From Pelagibius sp041565695 (GTDB lineage: Bacteria; Pseudomonadota; Alphaproteobacteria; Kiloniellales; Kiloniellaceae): DNA of 28,919 bases. Made by a program: the position numbers and the translations under genes. The notes under the pieces are model-generated. The model was not told where the DNA came from. It worked only from the letters and a program-made list of their open reading frames with translations, and did no database searches. The stretch is from contig JBFGUI010000010.1 in NCBI GenBank assembly GCA_041565695.1, positions 1-28,919 on the forward strand. Direction: 5' to 3'. Positions 7,917 through 16,668 of this stretch are shown here, piece by piece (the first letter of the stretch is position 1; every line of letters begins with the position of its first letter).

Positions 7917-8083
7917 TGTCGCCGCGATCATCGGAGGTGGTCCCCACCAATGACCTCCGCGCGGCGGTGACGGCCTTGCCCAGTCAGGCCAAGGCGGAAA
8001 GGTCCGGTCTCACTCCCGGACCGAAAACCGTCACTCTGCAAATCCGCCCGGCGTCGCCATTCCCCGGCGCCGGGCGATTTTTT
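7917..8083 (+). ncRNA. Candidate structured small RNA, about 167 nt
   Basis: The stretch folds almost completely by eye. Domain 1 stacks three helices: CGCCGCG/CGCGGCG (7920-7926 with 7960-7966), CGGAGG/CCTCCG (7932-7937 with 7954-7959) and TGGT/ACCA (7938-7941 with 7946-7949) closing a CCCC loop. Domain 2 is a three-way junction closed by GTGACGG/CCGTCAC (7967-7973 with 8028-8034), with arms CCTTG/CAAGG (7974-7978 with 7990-7994) and GGTCCGG/CCGGACC (8001-8007 with 8016-8022). An intrinsic terminator follows. A promoter-like FNR box and -10 precede it, and no plus-strand gene follows for over 2 kb, so it is not the leader of a codirectional gene. I could not match it to 6S, SRP RNA, tmRNA, RNase P RNA or a riboswitch I know. 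Targets are unknown. Confidence 0.65.
8045..8083 (+). terminator. Intrinsic terminator of the candidate sRNA
   Basis: A perfect 9-bp stem CGCCCGGCG/CGCCGGGCG (8045-8053 with 8068-8076) with a 14-nt loop is followed by A and six T (8078-8083). In the minus direction no U-run follows the stem, so it acts for plus-strand transcription. Confidence 0.85.
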
Positions 8084-8092
8084 CGGCTTTAC

Positions 8093-8392
8093 CTACCGCC
8101 GCTTGCGCGGGCTCTTCGGCCAGTCGACGTACTCCGGCGGCTGCTTGCGCACCCAGGCGACGAAGCGCGCGATCTCCGGGTGGTCGCGCACCGCCGCCGG
8201 GTCGGCGTAGGCCGTCGCCAACTCGCGCTCGTCGAACACCCGGTGGATCATGCGGTGGCAGACCAGGTGGATGGCTTCCGTCTCGCACCCGCCTTCGCTC
8301 TTCGGCACCCAGTGGTGCCGGTCGACGCTGGGCCCGTCGATCATCCTCCGCCCGCAGACCGGGCAGGGGCCGAGATCGCCGGCATTGCCCAT
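8093..8392 (-). CDS. HNH endonuclease-domain protein
   Basis: A 99-residue protein with a zinc-ribbon HNH (beta-beta-alpha-metal) nuclease domain: Cys10-x2-Cys13, 'DRHHWVPKSEGG' (24-35) with the catalytic His pair, and 'IHLVCHRMIH' (41-50) supplying Cys45, His46 and His50. The usual central Asn of HNH is replaced, His42 being nearest. The C-terminal half is helical and basic at the end. It starts 2 nt after the acyl-CoA dehydrogenase stop (TGA-GT-ATG), so translation is almost certainly coupled, although the two proteins have no evident functional link. No toxin, phage or restriction gene is adjacent. Confidence 0.88.
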   Translation of the reverse strand: MGNAGDLGPCPVCGRRMIDGPSVDRHHWVPKSEGGCETEAIHLVCHRMIHRVFDERELATAYADPAAVRDHPEIARFVAWVRKQPPEYVDWPKSPRKRR

Positions 8393-8394
8393 AC

Positions 8395-10134
<1,740 letters not shown>

Positions 10135-10287
10135 AACTTGGTTTCTCCCGGAGCGAAGCCTGCAGACTACCCGCCTGGAAGATGGAGCAGCGGGCCGCAG
10201 AAGGCAATGCGCTGGCATCGCGCGCCTTTCCTCAAGAGAGGCGGTTCTTTAGCATGAGGGCAGGTGAGGCTCTGTGGAGCGCAGGCC

Positions 10288-11463
10288 GTGACAGCGAAGA
10301 CCGAGGCACCGCCGCGCGGCTTTCCGGAGGAGGAATTCGCCGGGCGCACGAAGCAGACCCAGGCCCTGATGCGGGCGCAGGGGCTCGATGCCCTGCTGCT
10401 CACCACCGAGATCGAGCTGCGCTACTTCAGCGGATTTCTGACCCAGTTCTGGCAGAGCCCGACGCGGCCCTGGTTTCTGGTGGTGCCGGCCGAGGGCAAG
10501 CCGGTGGCGGTGATCCCGACCATCGGCGTCGACTGCATGGCGCGAACCTGGATCGACGACATCCGCGCCTGGCCCTCGCCGCAGCCGCAGGACGACGGCC
10601 TGACGCTGCTCGCCGATACCCTGCGCGAGCTGGCCGGGCCGGCCCCGCGCCTCGGCATCCTGAAAGGGCATGAGACCCATCTGCGCATGCCGCTCGCGGA
10701 CTTCGAGGCGCTGCAGGCGGCGCTGCCCGAGGCGACCTTTAAGGACTGGACCGCGATCTTCCGCGCCCAGCGCAGCCGGAAATCCGCACGCGAGATCGCG
10801 AAGATCGCCTACGTCGCCGAGGCGGTCTCCGGTGCTTTCCAGGCGGCGCCGCGGCTCTTCGCCGCCGGGCAGAGCGAGGTCGAGGTGTTCCGCGCCTTCA
10901 AGATGGAATGCCTGCGCCGCGGCGTCGACGACGTCGCCTACCTGGTCGGCGCCGCCGGCCCGGGCGGTTACGGCGATATCATCTCGCCGCCCTCGGAACG
11001 GCGCCTCGCAGCGGGCGACGTGCTGATCCTCGATACCGGCTGCGTCTTCGACGGCTACTACTGCGACTTTGACCGCAACTTCGCCGTCGGCCGTGCCGAG
11101 GAGGCCGCCGCGCGCGCCTACCGCGTGGTCTGGCAGGCGACGGAAGCGGGGCTTGCCGCCGCGCGACCCGGCGCCACCTGCGCCGATCTCTTTACCGCCA
11201 TGCAGAACGTGCTGGACGCCGGCGGCGCCCTGGGCAATGACGTCGGGCGTCTCGGCCACGGCCTCGGCATGCAGCTCACCGAGTGGCCCTCGCACGCGCC
11301 CTGGGACGACACCGAGCTCGCGCCCGGCATGGTGCTGACCCTGGAGCCGGGCATGACCTTCGCGCCGGGCAAGGTCATGGTGCACGAGGAGAACATCGTG
11401 ATCCGCGAAGACGGCCCGCAGCTGCTGACCCGCCGCGCGGCGCCGGAACTGCCGGTGATCTGA
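10288..11463 (+). CDS. M24 family metallohydrolase (Xaa-Pro peptidase/creatinase fold)
   Basis: A 391-residue pita-bread metallohydrolase. N-terminal creatinase-type domain to about residue 155; catalytic domain with all five metal ligands in correct spacing: Asp249 (LILDTG), Asp260 (YYCDFDR), His324 (GHGLGM), Glu353 (LEPGM) and Glu367 (HEENI). Members cut Xaa-Pro bonds or hydrolyse small amides such as creatine and ectoine. The GTG at 10288 has GGAG 8 nt upstream; an upstream GTG at 10264 has a ribosome site only 3 nt away and is less likely. Its stop overlaps the next start, so it forms a two-gene unit with the racemase-like protein. That pairing recalls the ectoine-utilisation genes eutD/doeA and eutA, but the N-terminal domain does not look like DoeA, so the substrate is open. 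Confidence 0.9.
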   Translation: MTAKTEAPPRGFPEEEFAGRTKQTQALMRAQGLDALLLTTEIELRYFSGFLTQFWQSPTRPWFLVVPAEGKPVAVIPTIGVDCMARTWIDDIRAWPSPQPQDDGLTLLADTLRELAGPAPRLGILKGHETHLRMPLADFEALQAALPEATFKDWTAIFRAQRSRKSAREIAKIAYVAEAVSGAFQAAPRLFAAGQSEVEVFRAFKMECLRRGVDDVAYLVGAAGPGGYGDIISPPSERRLAAGDVLILDTGCVFDGYYCDFDRNFAVGRAEEAAARAYRVVWQATEAGLAAARPGATCADLFTAMQNVLDAGGALGNDVGRLGHGLGMQLTEWPSHAPWDDTELAPGMVLTLEPGMTFAPGKVMVHEENIVIREDGPQLLTRRAAPELPVI

Positions 11464-12221
11464 TGCGCCTGCCGTTCGAAACCGACAGCGCAGACGCAGC
11501 GGCGGCCGTCCGCCGTCTCGGCGTGGTGCTGCTGCAGACCGACGAGGTCGTCGAGCAGGAGTTTCCTTTGCTGCTCGGCGACGCCGCGGTGCGGCTGCAC
11601 TACAGCCGGGTGCCGAGCCTGCCCGAGGTCACGCCGGAGAACCTGGCCACCATGGAAGCAGCCCTGCCGGCCGCCGTCGGGCTGCTGCCGGCGGCCGTGC
11701 CCTTCGATGTCATCGCCTATGCCTGCACCTCGGGCAGCACGGTGATCGGCGAGGCCCGGGTCGCCGACATCGTCCGCAGCCTGCATCCCGGCATCGCCGT
11801 GACCAACCCGATGACTGCCGCCAAGGCGGCGCTGAAGGCCCTGGCGGTCCGCCGCCTCGGCTTCGTGACGCCCTACGTAGCGGAGGTCTCCGCGGCCATG
11901 CGGGACAACCTCGCCGCCGCGGGGCTGGAGACCGTTTCCTTCGGGTCCTTCGAGGTGGCCGAAGACGGCATCGTCGCGCGCATGACCCCGCGCTGCGTCC
12001 TGCAGGCCATGCTGACGGTGGGCCAGGCTGCCGACTGCGACGGCGTCTTCGTCTCCTGCACCAACCTGCGCGCCGCCGGCGTCATCGAGGAAGCCGAGGC
12101 GCGTCTCGGCAAGCCGGTGGTGACCAGCAACCAGGCGCTGGCCTGGCACATGCTGCGGCTCGCCGGCATCGAAGAACCGCTCGCCGGACGCGGGCGGCTG
12201 CTAGCGCTTCCCTTGAGTTAA
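11463..12221 (+). CDS. Asp/Glu racemase-superfamily protein (maleate isomerase/EutA-like)
   Basis: A 252-residue cytosolic protein of the aspartate/glutamate racemase superfamily. Both catalytic cysteine contexts are present: Cys88 in 'YACTSGST' and Cys199 in 'VSCTNLR'. The spacing and surrounding phrases fit the maleate cis-trans isomerase, arylmalonate decarboxylase and EutA branch better than true amino-acid racemases. Its ATG overlaps the stop of the M24 gene (TGATG), so translation is coupled and the two enzymes probably act in one pathway on a small carboxylate or amide. Its stop shares a TTAA with the stop of the convergent LysR gene. Confidence 0.88.
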   Translation: MRLPFETDSADAAAAVRRLGVVLLQTDEVVEQEFPLLLGDAAVRLHYSRVPSLPEVTPENLATMEAALPAAVGLLPAAVPFDVIAYACTSGSTVIGEARVADIVRSLHPGIAVTNPMTAAKAALKALAVRRLGFVTPYVAEVSAAMRDNLAAAGLETVSFGSFEVAEDGIVARMTPRCVLQAMLTVGQAADCDGVFVSCTNLRAAGVIEEAEARLGKPVVTSNQALAWHMLRLAGIEEPLAGRGRLLALPLS

Positions 12222-13126
12222 CGCGCCAGCAGGCGGTCTTCCTGCGCGCGCAGGCGCTCGGCGGCGAAGTCGACGAAGCTGCGGATCTTGGCTTCCGGCC
12301 GGCGGCCTTCGGCGTGCAGCAGGTGGACCGGAAGGGCGCGGTCCTCGAAGGCGCCGAGCAGTTCCACCAGGTCTCCTGTGCCGAGGGCGTCGGCGACCTG
12401 GTAGGACAGGACACGGGTCACGCCCCAGCCGGCCCGCGCCGCTTCGATCGCGGCCTCCAGGCTGTTCACGGTGAGGGCCGGGGAGAGCCGGACGCTGCGC
12501 TGCCTGCCCCCGGCGAGGAAGGACCAGGAGGGGACGTCGCTGACGCTGCTCGGGAAGATCACCCGGTGCTGCTTCAGCCCGTCCGGCGATGCCGGTGCGC
12601 CCTGGCGCTCCAGGTAGGCCGGAGCGGCGACCAGGACCTGCCGCACGCTGCCGACGCGCCGCGCCGAGAGCGTCGAGTCCGGCAGCGGGCCGATGCGCAG
12701 GGCGACGTCGAGGCCCTCGTCCAGCAGGTTCACGTTGCGGTCGACGAAGAGCGCGGCGGCGGTCACCGCCGGAAAGGCGTCGAGATAGTCGCGCAGGATG
12801 GGCGCCAGAATGCGCTGGCCGAAGATCACCGGCGCTGTCAGGCGCAGATGGCCGCGTGGCAGCAGAGTGGCGCCGCCGGCCGCGGTTTCGGCTCCCTCGA
12901 GTTCGGCCAGGATGCGCCGGGCGTCCTCCAGCAGCCGCGCGCCGGTCTCGGTCAGGGCGACACGGCGGGTGGTGCGGGTGAACAGCCGGGCCCCGAGCCG
13001 CGTTTCCAGCGCCGTGACCAGACGCGTCGCCGCCGGCGGTGACATGCCGAGCTGCCGCGCCGCCGCGTTGAATGCGCCGGTCTCGGCCACCGCGACGAAA
13101 GTCGAGAGCTCCCGGAAGCGATCCAT
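12218..13126 (-). CDS. LysR family transcriptional regulator
   Basis: A 302-residue LysR-type regulator. N-terminal winged helix-turn-helix (about 1-60) with 'FVAVAETGAFNAAARQLGMS' and 'VTALETRLGARLFTRTTR'; C-terminal periplasmic-binding-like effector domain from about residue 90 ('GHLRLTAPVIFGQRILAP'). It belongs to the large group that usually controls a divergently transcribed neighbour, here the PNPOx-like flavoprotein gene at 13234. The ATG at 13126 is immediately before an A/T-rich shared intergenic region. The effector is unknown. Confidence 0.95.
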   Translation of the reverse strand: MDRFRELSTFVAVAETGAFNAAARQLGMSPPAATRLVTALETRLGARLFTRTTRRVALTETGARLLEDARRILAELEGAETAAGGATLLPRGHLRLTAPVIFGQRILAPILRDYLDAFPAVTAAALFVDRNVNLLDEGLDVALRIGPLPDSTLSARRVGSVRQVLVAAPAYLERQGAPASPDGLKQHRVIFPSSVSDVPSWSFLAGGRQRSVRLSPALTVNSLEAAIEAARAGWGVTRVLSYQVADALGTGDLVELLGAFEDRALPVHLLHAEGRRPEAKIRSFVDFAAERLRAQEDRLLAR

Positions 13127-13156
13127 TATTCTATTTTATGGAAGAGTCAGTTGAAG

Positions 13157-13175
13157 AGATAGCATATTATTATCT
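13157..13175. promoter_or_regulatory. LysR-type operator candidate between divergent genes
   Basis: Arms AGATA (13157-13161) and TATCT (13171-13175) flank 9 nt. The dyad contains the T-N11-A pattern typical of LysR sites (T13160, A13172) and sits in the 107-nt gap between the LysR gene and the flavoprotein gene. The gap is strikingly A/T-rich for this genome, as expected for a promoter region. Confidence 0.45.
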
Positions 13176-13233
13176 TGTCGTTAAGATGCCATCTTCCCTG
13201 CAGCCGCCGCTTCCGACCGCAGAGGAGACCGTC

Positions 13234-13896
13234 ATGGCCCGCGCTTTCGCCGAGATCGCCTTTACCCCCAGGGTTCTCGAGGAGCAGGCCCGCCAGGGCT
13301 CGGCCCGGGGCTACGCCAAGTTGCTCGCGCCCGAGGCCGCCCCCGGCGATGCCATCGGGCCGGCCGAGGCCGAGTTCATCGCCGGCCGCGACGGCTTCTA
13401 CCAGGCCAGCGTCGGCGAGAGCGGCTGGCCCTACGTGCAGTTCCGCGGCGGGCCGGCCGGCTTTCTCAAGGTGCTGGACGACAGGACGCTGGCCTACGCC
13501 GATTTCCGCGGCAACCGCCAGTACCTGAGCGTCGGCAACCTGAAGGGTGACGACCGCGTGTCGCTCATCCTCGTCGACTATCCCAACCGCCGCCGTCTCA
13601 AGGTCTGGGGGCATGCCCGCATCGTCGACCGGGAAGACGATGCCGAGCTCGTCGCCCGCTTGCACGAGCCGAACTACCGCGCGCTGCCGGAACGGGCCGT
13701 CGTGATCACCGTGGCGGCGCTCGACTGGAACTGCCCGCAGCACCTGCCGCAGCGCTTCACCCTGGAAGAGCTGGAGCCGGCCCTGGCGCCGCTGCGCGCC
13801 GAGTTGGAGCAACTGCGCGCCGAGAACGCGGCCCTGCGGGCGACGGCGGCCGCGGTGGCCTTGCGGAGTGACGGCCTAAGCCCGGGGAGCGGTTGA
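13234..13896 (+). CDS. Pyridoxamine 5'-phosphate oxidase-family flavin protein
   Basis: A 220-residue protein with the split-barrel FMN-binding fold. Visible: 'FIAGRDGFYQASVGESGWPY' (strand pair), 'YVQFRGGPAGFLKVLDD', 'YADFRGNRQYLSVGNL' and 'RRRLKVWGHARIV', which match the pyridoxamine-phosphate-oxidase-related oxidoreductases seen fused or linked to ferredoxin domains elsewhere, not true PdxH. The last 50 residues form a probable coiled coil ('LRAELEQLRAENAALRA'), suggesting oligomerisation. The ATG at 13234 has GGAG at 6-nt spacing. It is divergent from the LysR gene and probably its target. The substrate is unknown. Confidence 0.88.
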   Translation: MARAFAEIAFTPRVLEEQARQGSARGYAKLLAPEAAPGDAIGPAEAEFIAGRDGFYQASVGESGWPYVQFRGGPAGFLKVLDDRTLAYADFRGNRQYLSVGNLKGDDRVSLILVDYPNRRRLKVWGHARIVDREDDAELVARLHEPNYRALPERAVVITVAALDWNCPQHLPQRFTLEELEPALAPLRAELEQLRAENAALRATAAAVALRSDGLSPGSG

Positions 13897-14058
13897 AATG
13901 CCGGTCCCCCGCGCGGCCGTCTTGAAGCAGGCTGCAGCGGCAGGTTTGGGCGATCCTGCCGCGGCAATTCCCTGTTTCCAACGTGCAGCGCCGTCCGCTC
14001 CAAAGGTCGATGTCGCGCCGTGGCTGACAGACCGGGCGCCATCGCCTAACATCGCCCC

Positions 14059-14232
14059 ATGACCGAGATCGTCAATCTCCGCCAGGCGAAGAAGCGGCGG
14101 GTGCGCGCCGAGAAGGAGGCGCAGGCCGCCGCCAACCGCACCCGGTTCGGCCGCACCAAAGCCGATCGCAAGAAAGCCACGGCCGAAGAGGCCAGGGCGC
14201 GGCGCGAGCTCGACGGCAAGAAGCTCGATTAG
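14059..14232 (+). CDS. DUF4169 family small basic protein
   Basis: A 57-residue, highly charged protein: 'TEIVNLRQAKKRRVRAEKE' at the N-terminus, then 'NRTRFGRTKADRKK' and the end 'ELDGKKLD'. This pattern (I/V-V-NLR-x-A-K/R ... NR-x-x-FGRTK ... LDG) is the DUF4169 family of small alphaproteobacterial proteins with unknown function. It is probably one long helix. It lies 21 nt before the EamA transporter gene and may be cotranscribed. Of the 162 nt before it, only a hairpin (13937-13944 with 13955-13962) stands out. Confidence 0.85.
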   Translation: MTEIVNLRQAKKRRVRAEKEAQAAANRTRFGRTKADRKKATAEEARARRELDGKKLD

Positions 14233-14253
14233 CCCGCCGGTTCCGCTGCTCCC

Positions 14254-15180
14254 ATGACACCCGACCGCTCCGCGGCCTCGCCGCTGGCCGCTGCCGCATT
14301 CCTGACGATCTCTGCGGCCTGCTGGGGCGGCAACATCTTCATCGGCCGGCTGGTCCACGCCGAGGTGCCGCCGGTGGGCCTCAGCTTCTGGCGCTGGGTG
14401 CTGGCGCTCGCCCTGCTGCTGCCCTTCGCCTGGCCGAAGCTGAGGCGCGACTGGCCCGAGATCCGGCGCAACTGGCGCAAGTTGGCCCTGCTCGGCTTTT
14501 TCGGCATGGCGGCCTTCCACACCGCGCTCTATCTCTCGGTCAACTACACCACGGCGACCAACGCGGCGCTGCTGGTCGCCATCTGCCCGGTGCTGGTCCC
14601 GGTGCTCTCCTGGGCCCTCTACCGCGAGCCGATCACCGGCCGCATCGTGCTGGCGACGGCGATCTCGCTCGTCGGGGTCGCGGTGGTGGTGACCCGCGGT
14701 GATCTTGGCCAGCTGAGATCCCTCAGCTTCAACACTGGCGATCTCACCATGCTGGCGGCGGTGCTGTTCTGGTCGCTCTACACCGTGCTGGTGAAGCGCC
14801 GCCCGCCCGGCCTGCATCCGCAGTCGCTGCTGGCGGCCACCATGATGATGGCGCTGGTCTTCCTGCTGCCGGTCTACCTGCTGGAGGCCGTTGCCTTCCG
14901 CGCCATGCCGGTCACGCAGGAGTCCCTCCTGACCGTCGCCTACGTGGTGGTCTTCGCCTCGCTGCTGGCCTTTTTCTGCTTCAACCGCGGCATCGAGGTG
15001 CTGGGGCCCAACACCGGCGGCCTGTTCATGCACTTGGTGCCGGTCTTCGCCGCGCTGCTCGCCTTCGTCTTTCTGGGCGAGCGCCTCGAAGCCTTCCACG
15101 CGGTCGGCATCGCCGCCATCGTCAGCGGCATCGTGCTGGCGACCACGGCGCAGTCGCGCAAAGCGGCTAGCGCTCGATGA
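14254..15180 (+). CDS. EamA/DMT-family transporter
   Basis: A 308-residue inner-membrane protein with ten predicted transmembrane helices in two EamA repeats, the drug/metabolite transporter superfamily architecture of RhaT/YdcZ-like exporters. First repeat marks: 'SAACWGGNIFIGRLVH' near 21-35 and 'ALYLSVNYTTATNAALL' near 91-107; second repeat: 'LFWSLYTVLVKRRPPG' and 'FMHLVPVFAALLAFVFLGE'. The ligand is probably an amino acid or other metabolite but cannot be predicted. Its last 14 nt overlap the end of the convergent FAD-oxidase gene. Confidence 0.92.
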   Translation: MTPDRSAASPLAAAAFLTISAACWGGNIFIGRLVHAEVPPVGLSFWRWVLALALLLPFAWPKLRRDWPEIRRNWRKLALLGFFGMAAFHTALYLSVNYTTATNAALLVAICPVLVPVLSWALYREPITGRIVLATAISLVGVAVVVTRGDLGQLRSLSFNTGDLTMLAAVLFWSLYTVLVKRRPPGLHPQSLLAATMMMALVFLLPVYLLEAVAFRAMPVTQESLLTVAYVVVFASLLAFFCFNRGIEVLGPNTGGLFMHLVPVFAALLAFVFLGERLEAFHAVGIAAIVSGIVLATTAQSRKAASAR

Positions 15181-16609
15181 CCTTGCCGGGGTTCATCAGG
15201 CCCCGGGGGTCGAGGGCCTGCTTGACGGCGCGCATGAGGTCGAGCTCCACGGCGGACTTGAAGCGGGCGTTCTCGGCCAGCTTCAGGCGGCCGATGCCGT
15301 GCTCGGCGGAGATCGAGCCGCCCATCTCCACGACCAGCTCGTGCACCGCCTCGTTTACCTCCTCCCAGCGCGCCAGGAAGGCCTCGCGGTCGGCATCGAC
15401 GGGCTGGGACAGGTTGAAGTGCACGTTGCCGTCGCCGACATGTCCGAAGGACACCGGGCGGATGCCCGGCACCATTTCCTCAACCAGCGCCGTGGCGCGG
15501 GCGATGAAGTCCGGCACTTTGGAAACCGCGACGGAGACGTCGTGCTTGATCGAGCCGCCCTCGAACTTCTGAGCCTCGACCATGCCCTCCCGGATCGCCC
15601 AGAAGGCTTGGGCCTGGCGCTGGTTGGCGGCGAGCGCCGCATCGCTGACCAGACCGTCTTCGGCGGCCGTGGCCAGGAAGTCCTCCAGGTTCTCGCGCAG
15701 CGTGCCGTCGGCGCGCCCGGAGGCCAGTTCGACCAGCACGTACCACGCGCTGGGCTCCTGTAGCGGATCCTCGATCCCCGCCACGTGCTTCAGCGCGAAG
15801 TCGAGGCCGATGCGCGGGATCAGCTCGAAGGCGTTCACCCGATCGCCCGTGGCGGCACGGGAACGGCCGAGCAGTTCCACGGCCGCCGCCGGATCGCGCA
15901 CGGCAACGAAGGCGACGGCAGTCTCCGCCGGGCGCGGGAAGAGCTTGAGGCAGGCAGCCGTGATGATGCCGAGGGTGCCTTCGGCCCCGACGAAGAGGTG
16001 CTTCAGGGCATAGCCGGTGTTGTCCTTGCGCAGCGCGCGCAGGCCGTCCCAGATGCGGCCGTCCGGCAGCACCACCTCCAGCCCCAACACCAGGTCGCGG
16101 GCGTTGCCGTAGCGCAGCACGTGCACGCCGCCGGCATTGGTCGAGAGGTTGCCGCCGATCTGGCAGGAGCCTTCCGCGCCGAGGCTCAGGGGGAACAGCC
16201 GGTCGGCTCGCTCGGCGGCCTCCTGAACCTGCTGCAGGATGCAGCCGGCCTCGACTGTGATCGAGTAGTCGGTGGCGTTGACCTCGCGGATCCGGTTCAG
16301 GCGCCCGAGACTGAGCAGCACCGCGCCGTCCTCGGCGAAGGGGATGCCGCCGGCGACCAGCCCGGTGTTGCCGCCCTGGGGCACGACCGGCACGCCGGCT
16401 TCGGCACAGAGCCTGACCGCCGTGGCGACCTCTGCGGTCGAGGCCGGCCGCACCACGAAGGGCGCGACGCCCTGATAGCGGCCGCGCTGCTCGGCCAGGA
16501 AGGGTGCCATGGCCTCGGTCTCGCTGACCACGGCCTTGTTGCCCAGCGCCTCGACAAGGCGCTGTTTCAGCGCGTCCAGTTCGGCGGTCTTGGGGGCAGG
16601 GGCATCCAT
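15167..16609 (-). CDS. FAD-linked 2-hydroxyacid dehydrogenase (D-lactate/D-2-hydroxyglutarate type)
   Basis: About 480 residues. An N-terminal PCMH-type FAD domain shows 'VVPQGGNTGLVAGG' and 'GGNLSTNAGGVHVLRYGNAR'. The C-terminal FAD-oxidase cap has 'GHVGDGNVHFN' and 'SAEHGIGRLK', giving the two His and the Glu that bind the metal in D-2-hydroxyglutarate dehydrogenases. It oxidises a D-2-hydroxyacid to the 2-oxoacid, passing electrons to a quinone or electron-transfer flavoprotein. Substrate choice among D-lactate, glycolate and D-2-hydroxyglutarate is uncertain. Start: ATG at 16609 lacks a ribosome site; a TTG at 16618 has GGAG at 9 nt. The ATG has a -10-like TAGATT 7 nt upstream, so a leaderless message is possible. 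It is 59 nt downstream of the sua5 gene. Confidence 0.92.
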   Translation of the reverse strand: MDAPAPKTAELDALKQRLVEALGNKAVVSETEAMAPFLAEQRGRYQGVAPFVVRPASTAEVATAVRLCAEAGVPVVPQGGNTGLVAGGIPFAEDGAVLLSLGRLNRIREVNATDYSITVEAGCILQQVQEAAERADRLFPLSLGAEGSCQIGGNLSTNAGGVHVLRYGNARDLVLGLEVVLPDGRIWDGLRALRKDNTGYALKHLFVGAEGTLGIITAACLKLFPRPAETAVAFVAVRDPAAAVELLGRSRAATGDRVNAFELIPRIGLDFALKHVAGIEDPLQEPSAWYVLVELASGRADGTLRENLEDFLATAAEDGLVSDAALAANQRQAQAFWAIREGMVEAQKFEGGSIKHDVSVAVSKVPDFIARATALVEEMVPGIRPVSFGHVGDGNVHFNLSQPVDADREAFLARWEEVNEAVHELVVEMGGSISAEHGIGRLKLAENARFKSAVELDLMRAVKQALDPRGLMNPGKVIER

Positions 16610-16616
16610 GGAGGGC

Positions 16617-16622
16617 AATCTA
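16617..16622 (-). promoter_or_regulatory. -10-like element for a leaderless start
   Basis: TAGATT on the minus strand ends 7 nt before the ATG at 16609, and TCGCCA lies 17 nt further upstream as a possible -35. The almost identical phrase ACTAGACTGC precedes the upstream sua5 ATG at 8 nt. The shared arrangement suggests transcripts that begin at or next to the start codon. Confidence 0.35.
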
Positions 16623-16668
16623 GTGGTCTCCGGCGGTCGTGGCGAGTCCGCCTCTGCCGGCCCCGGCG

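Noticed and set aside
7917..8083. 6S RNA, SRP RNA or riboswitch identity for the structured region
   Set aside because: 6S needs one long hairpin with a central bubble, not three domains; the SRP loop sequence is absent; no riboswitch core such as a B12 box is seen and no codirectional gene follows.
10288..11463. DMSP lyase DddP
   Set aside because: It shares the M24 fold, but the N-terminal domain and the residues around the metal site do not resemble DddP as I remember it.
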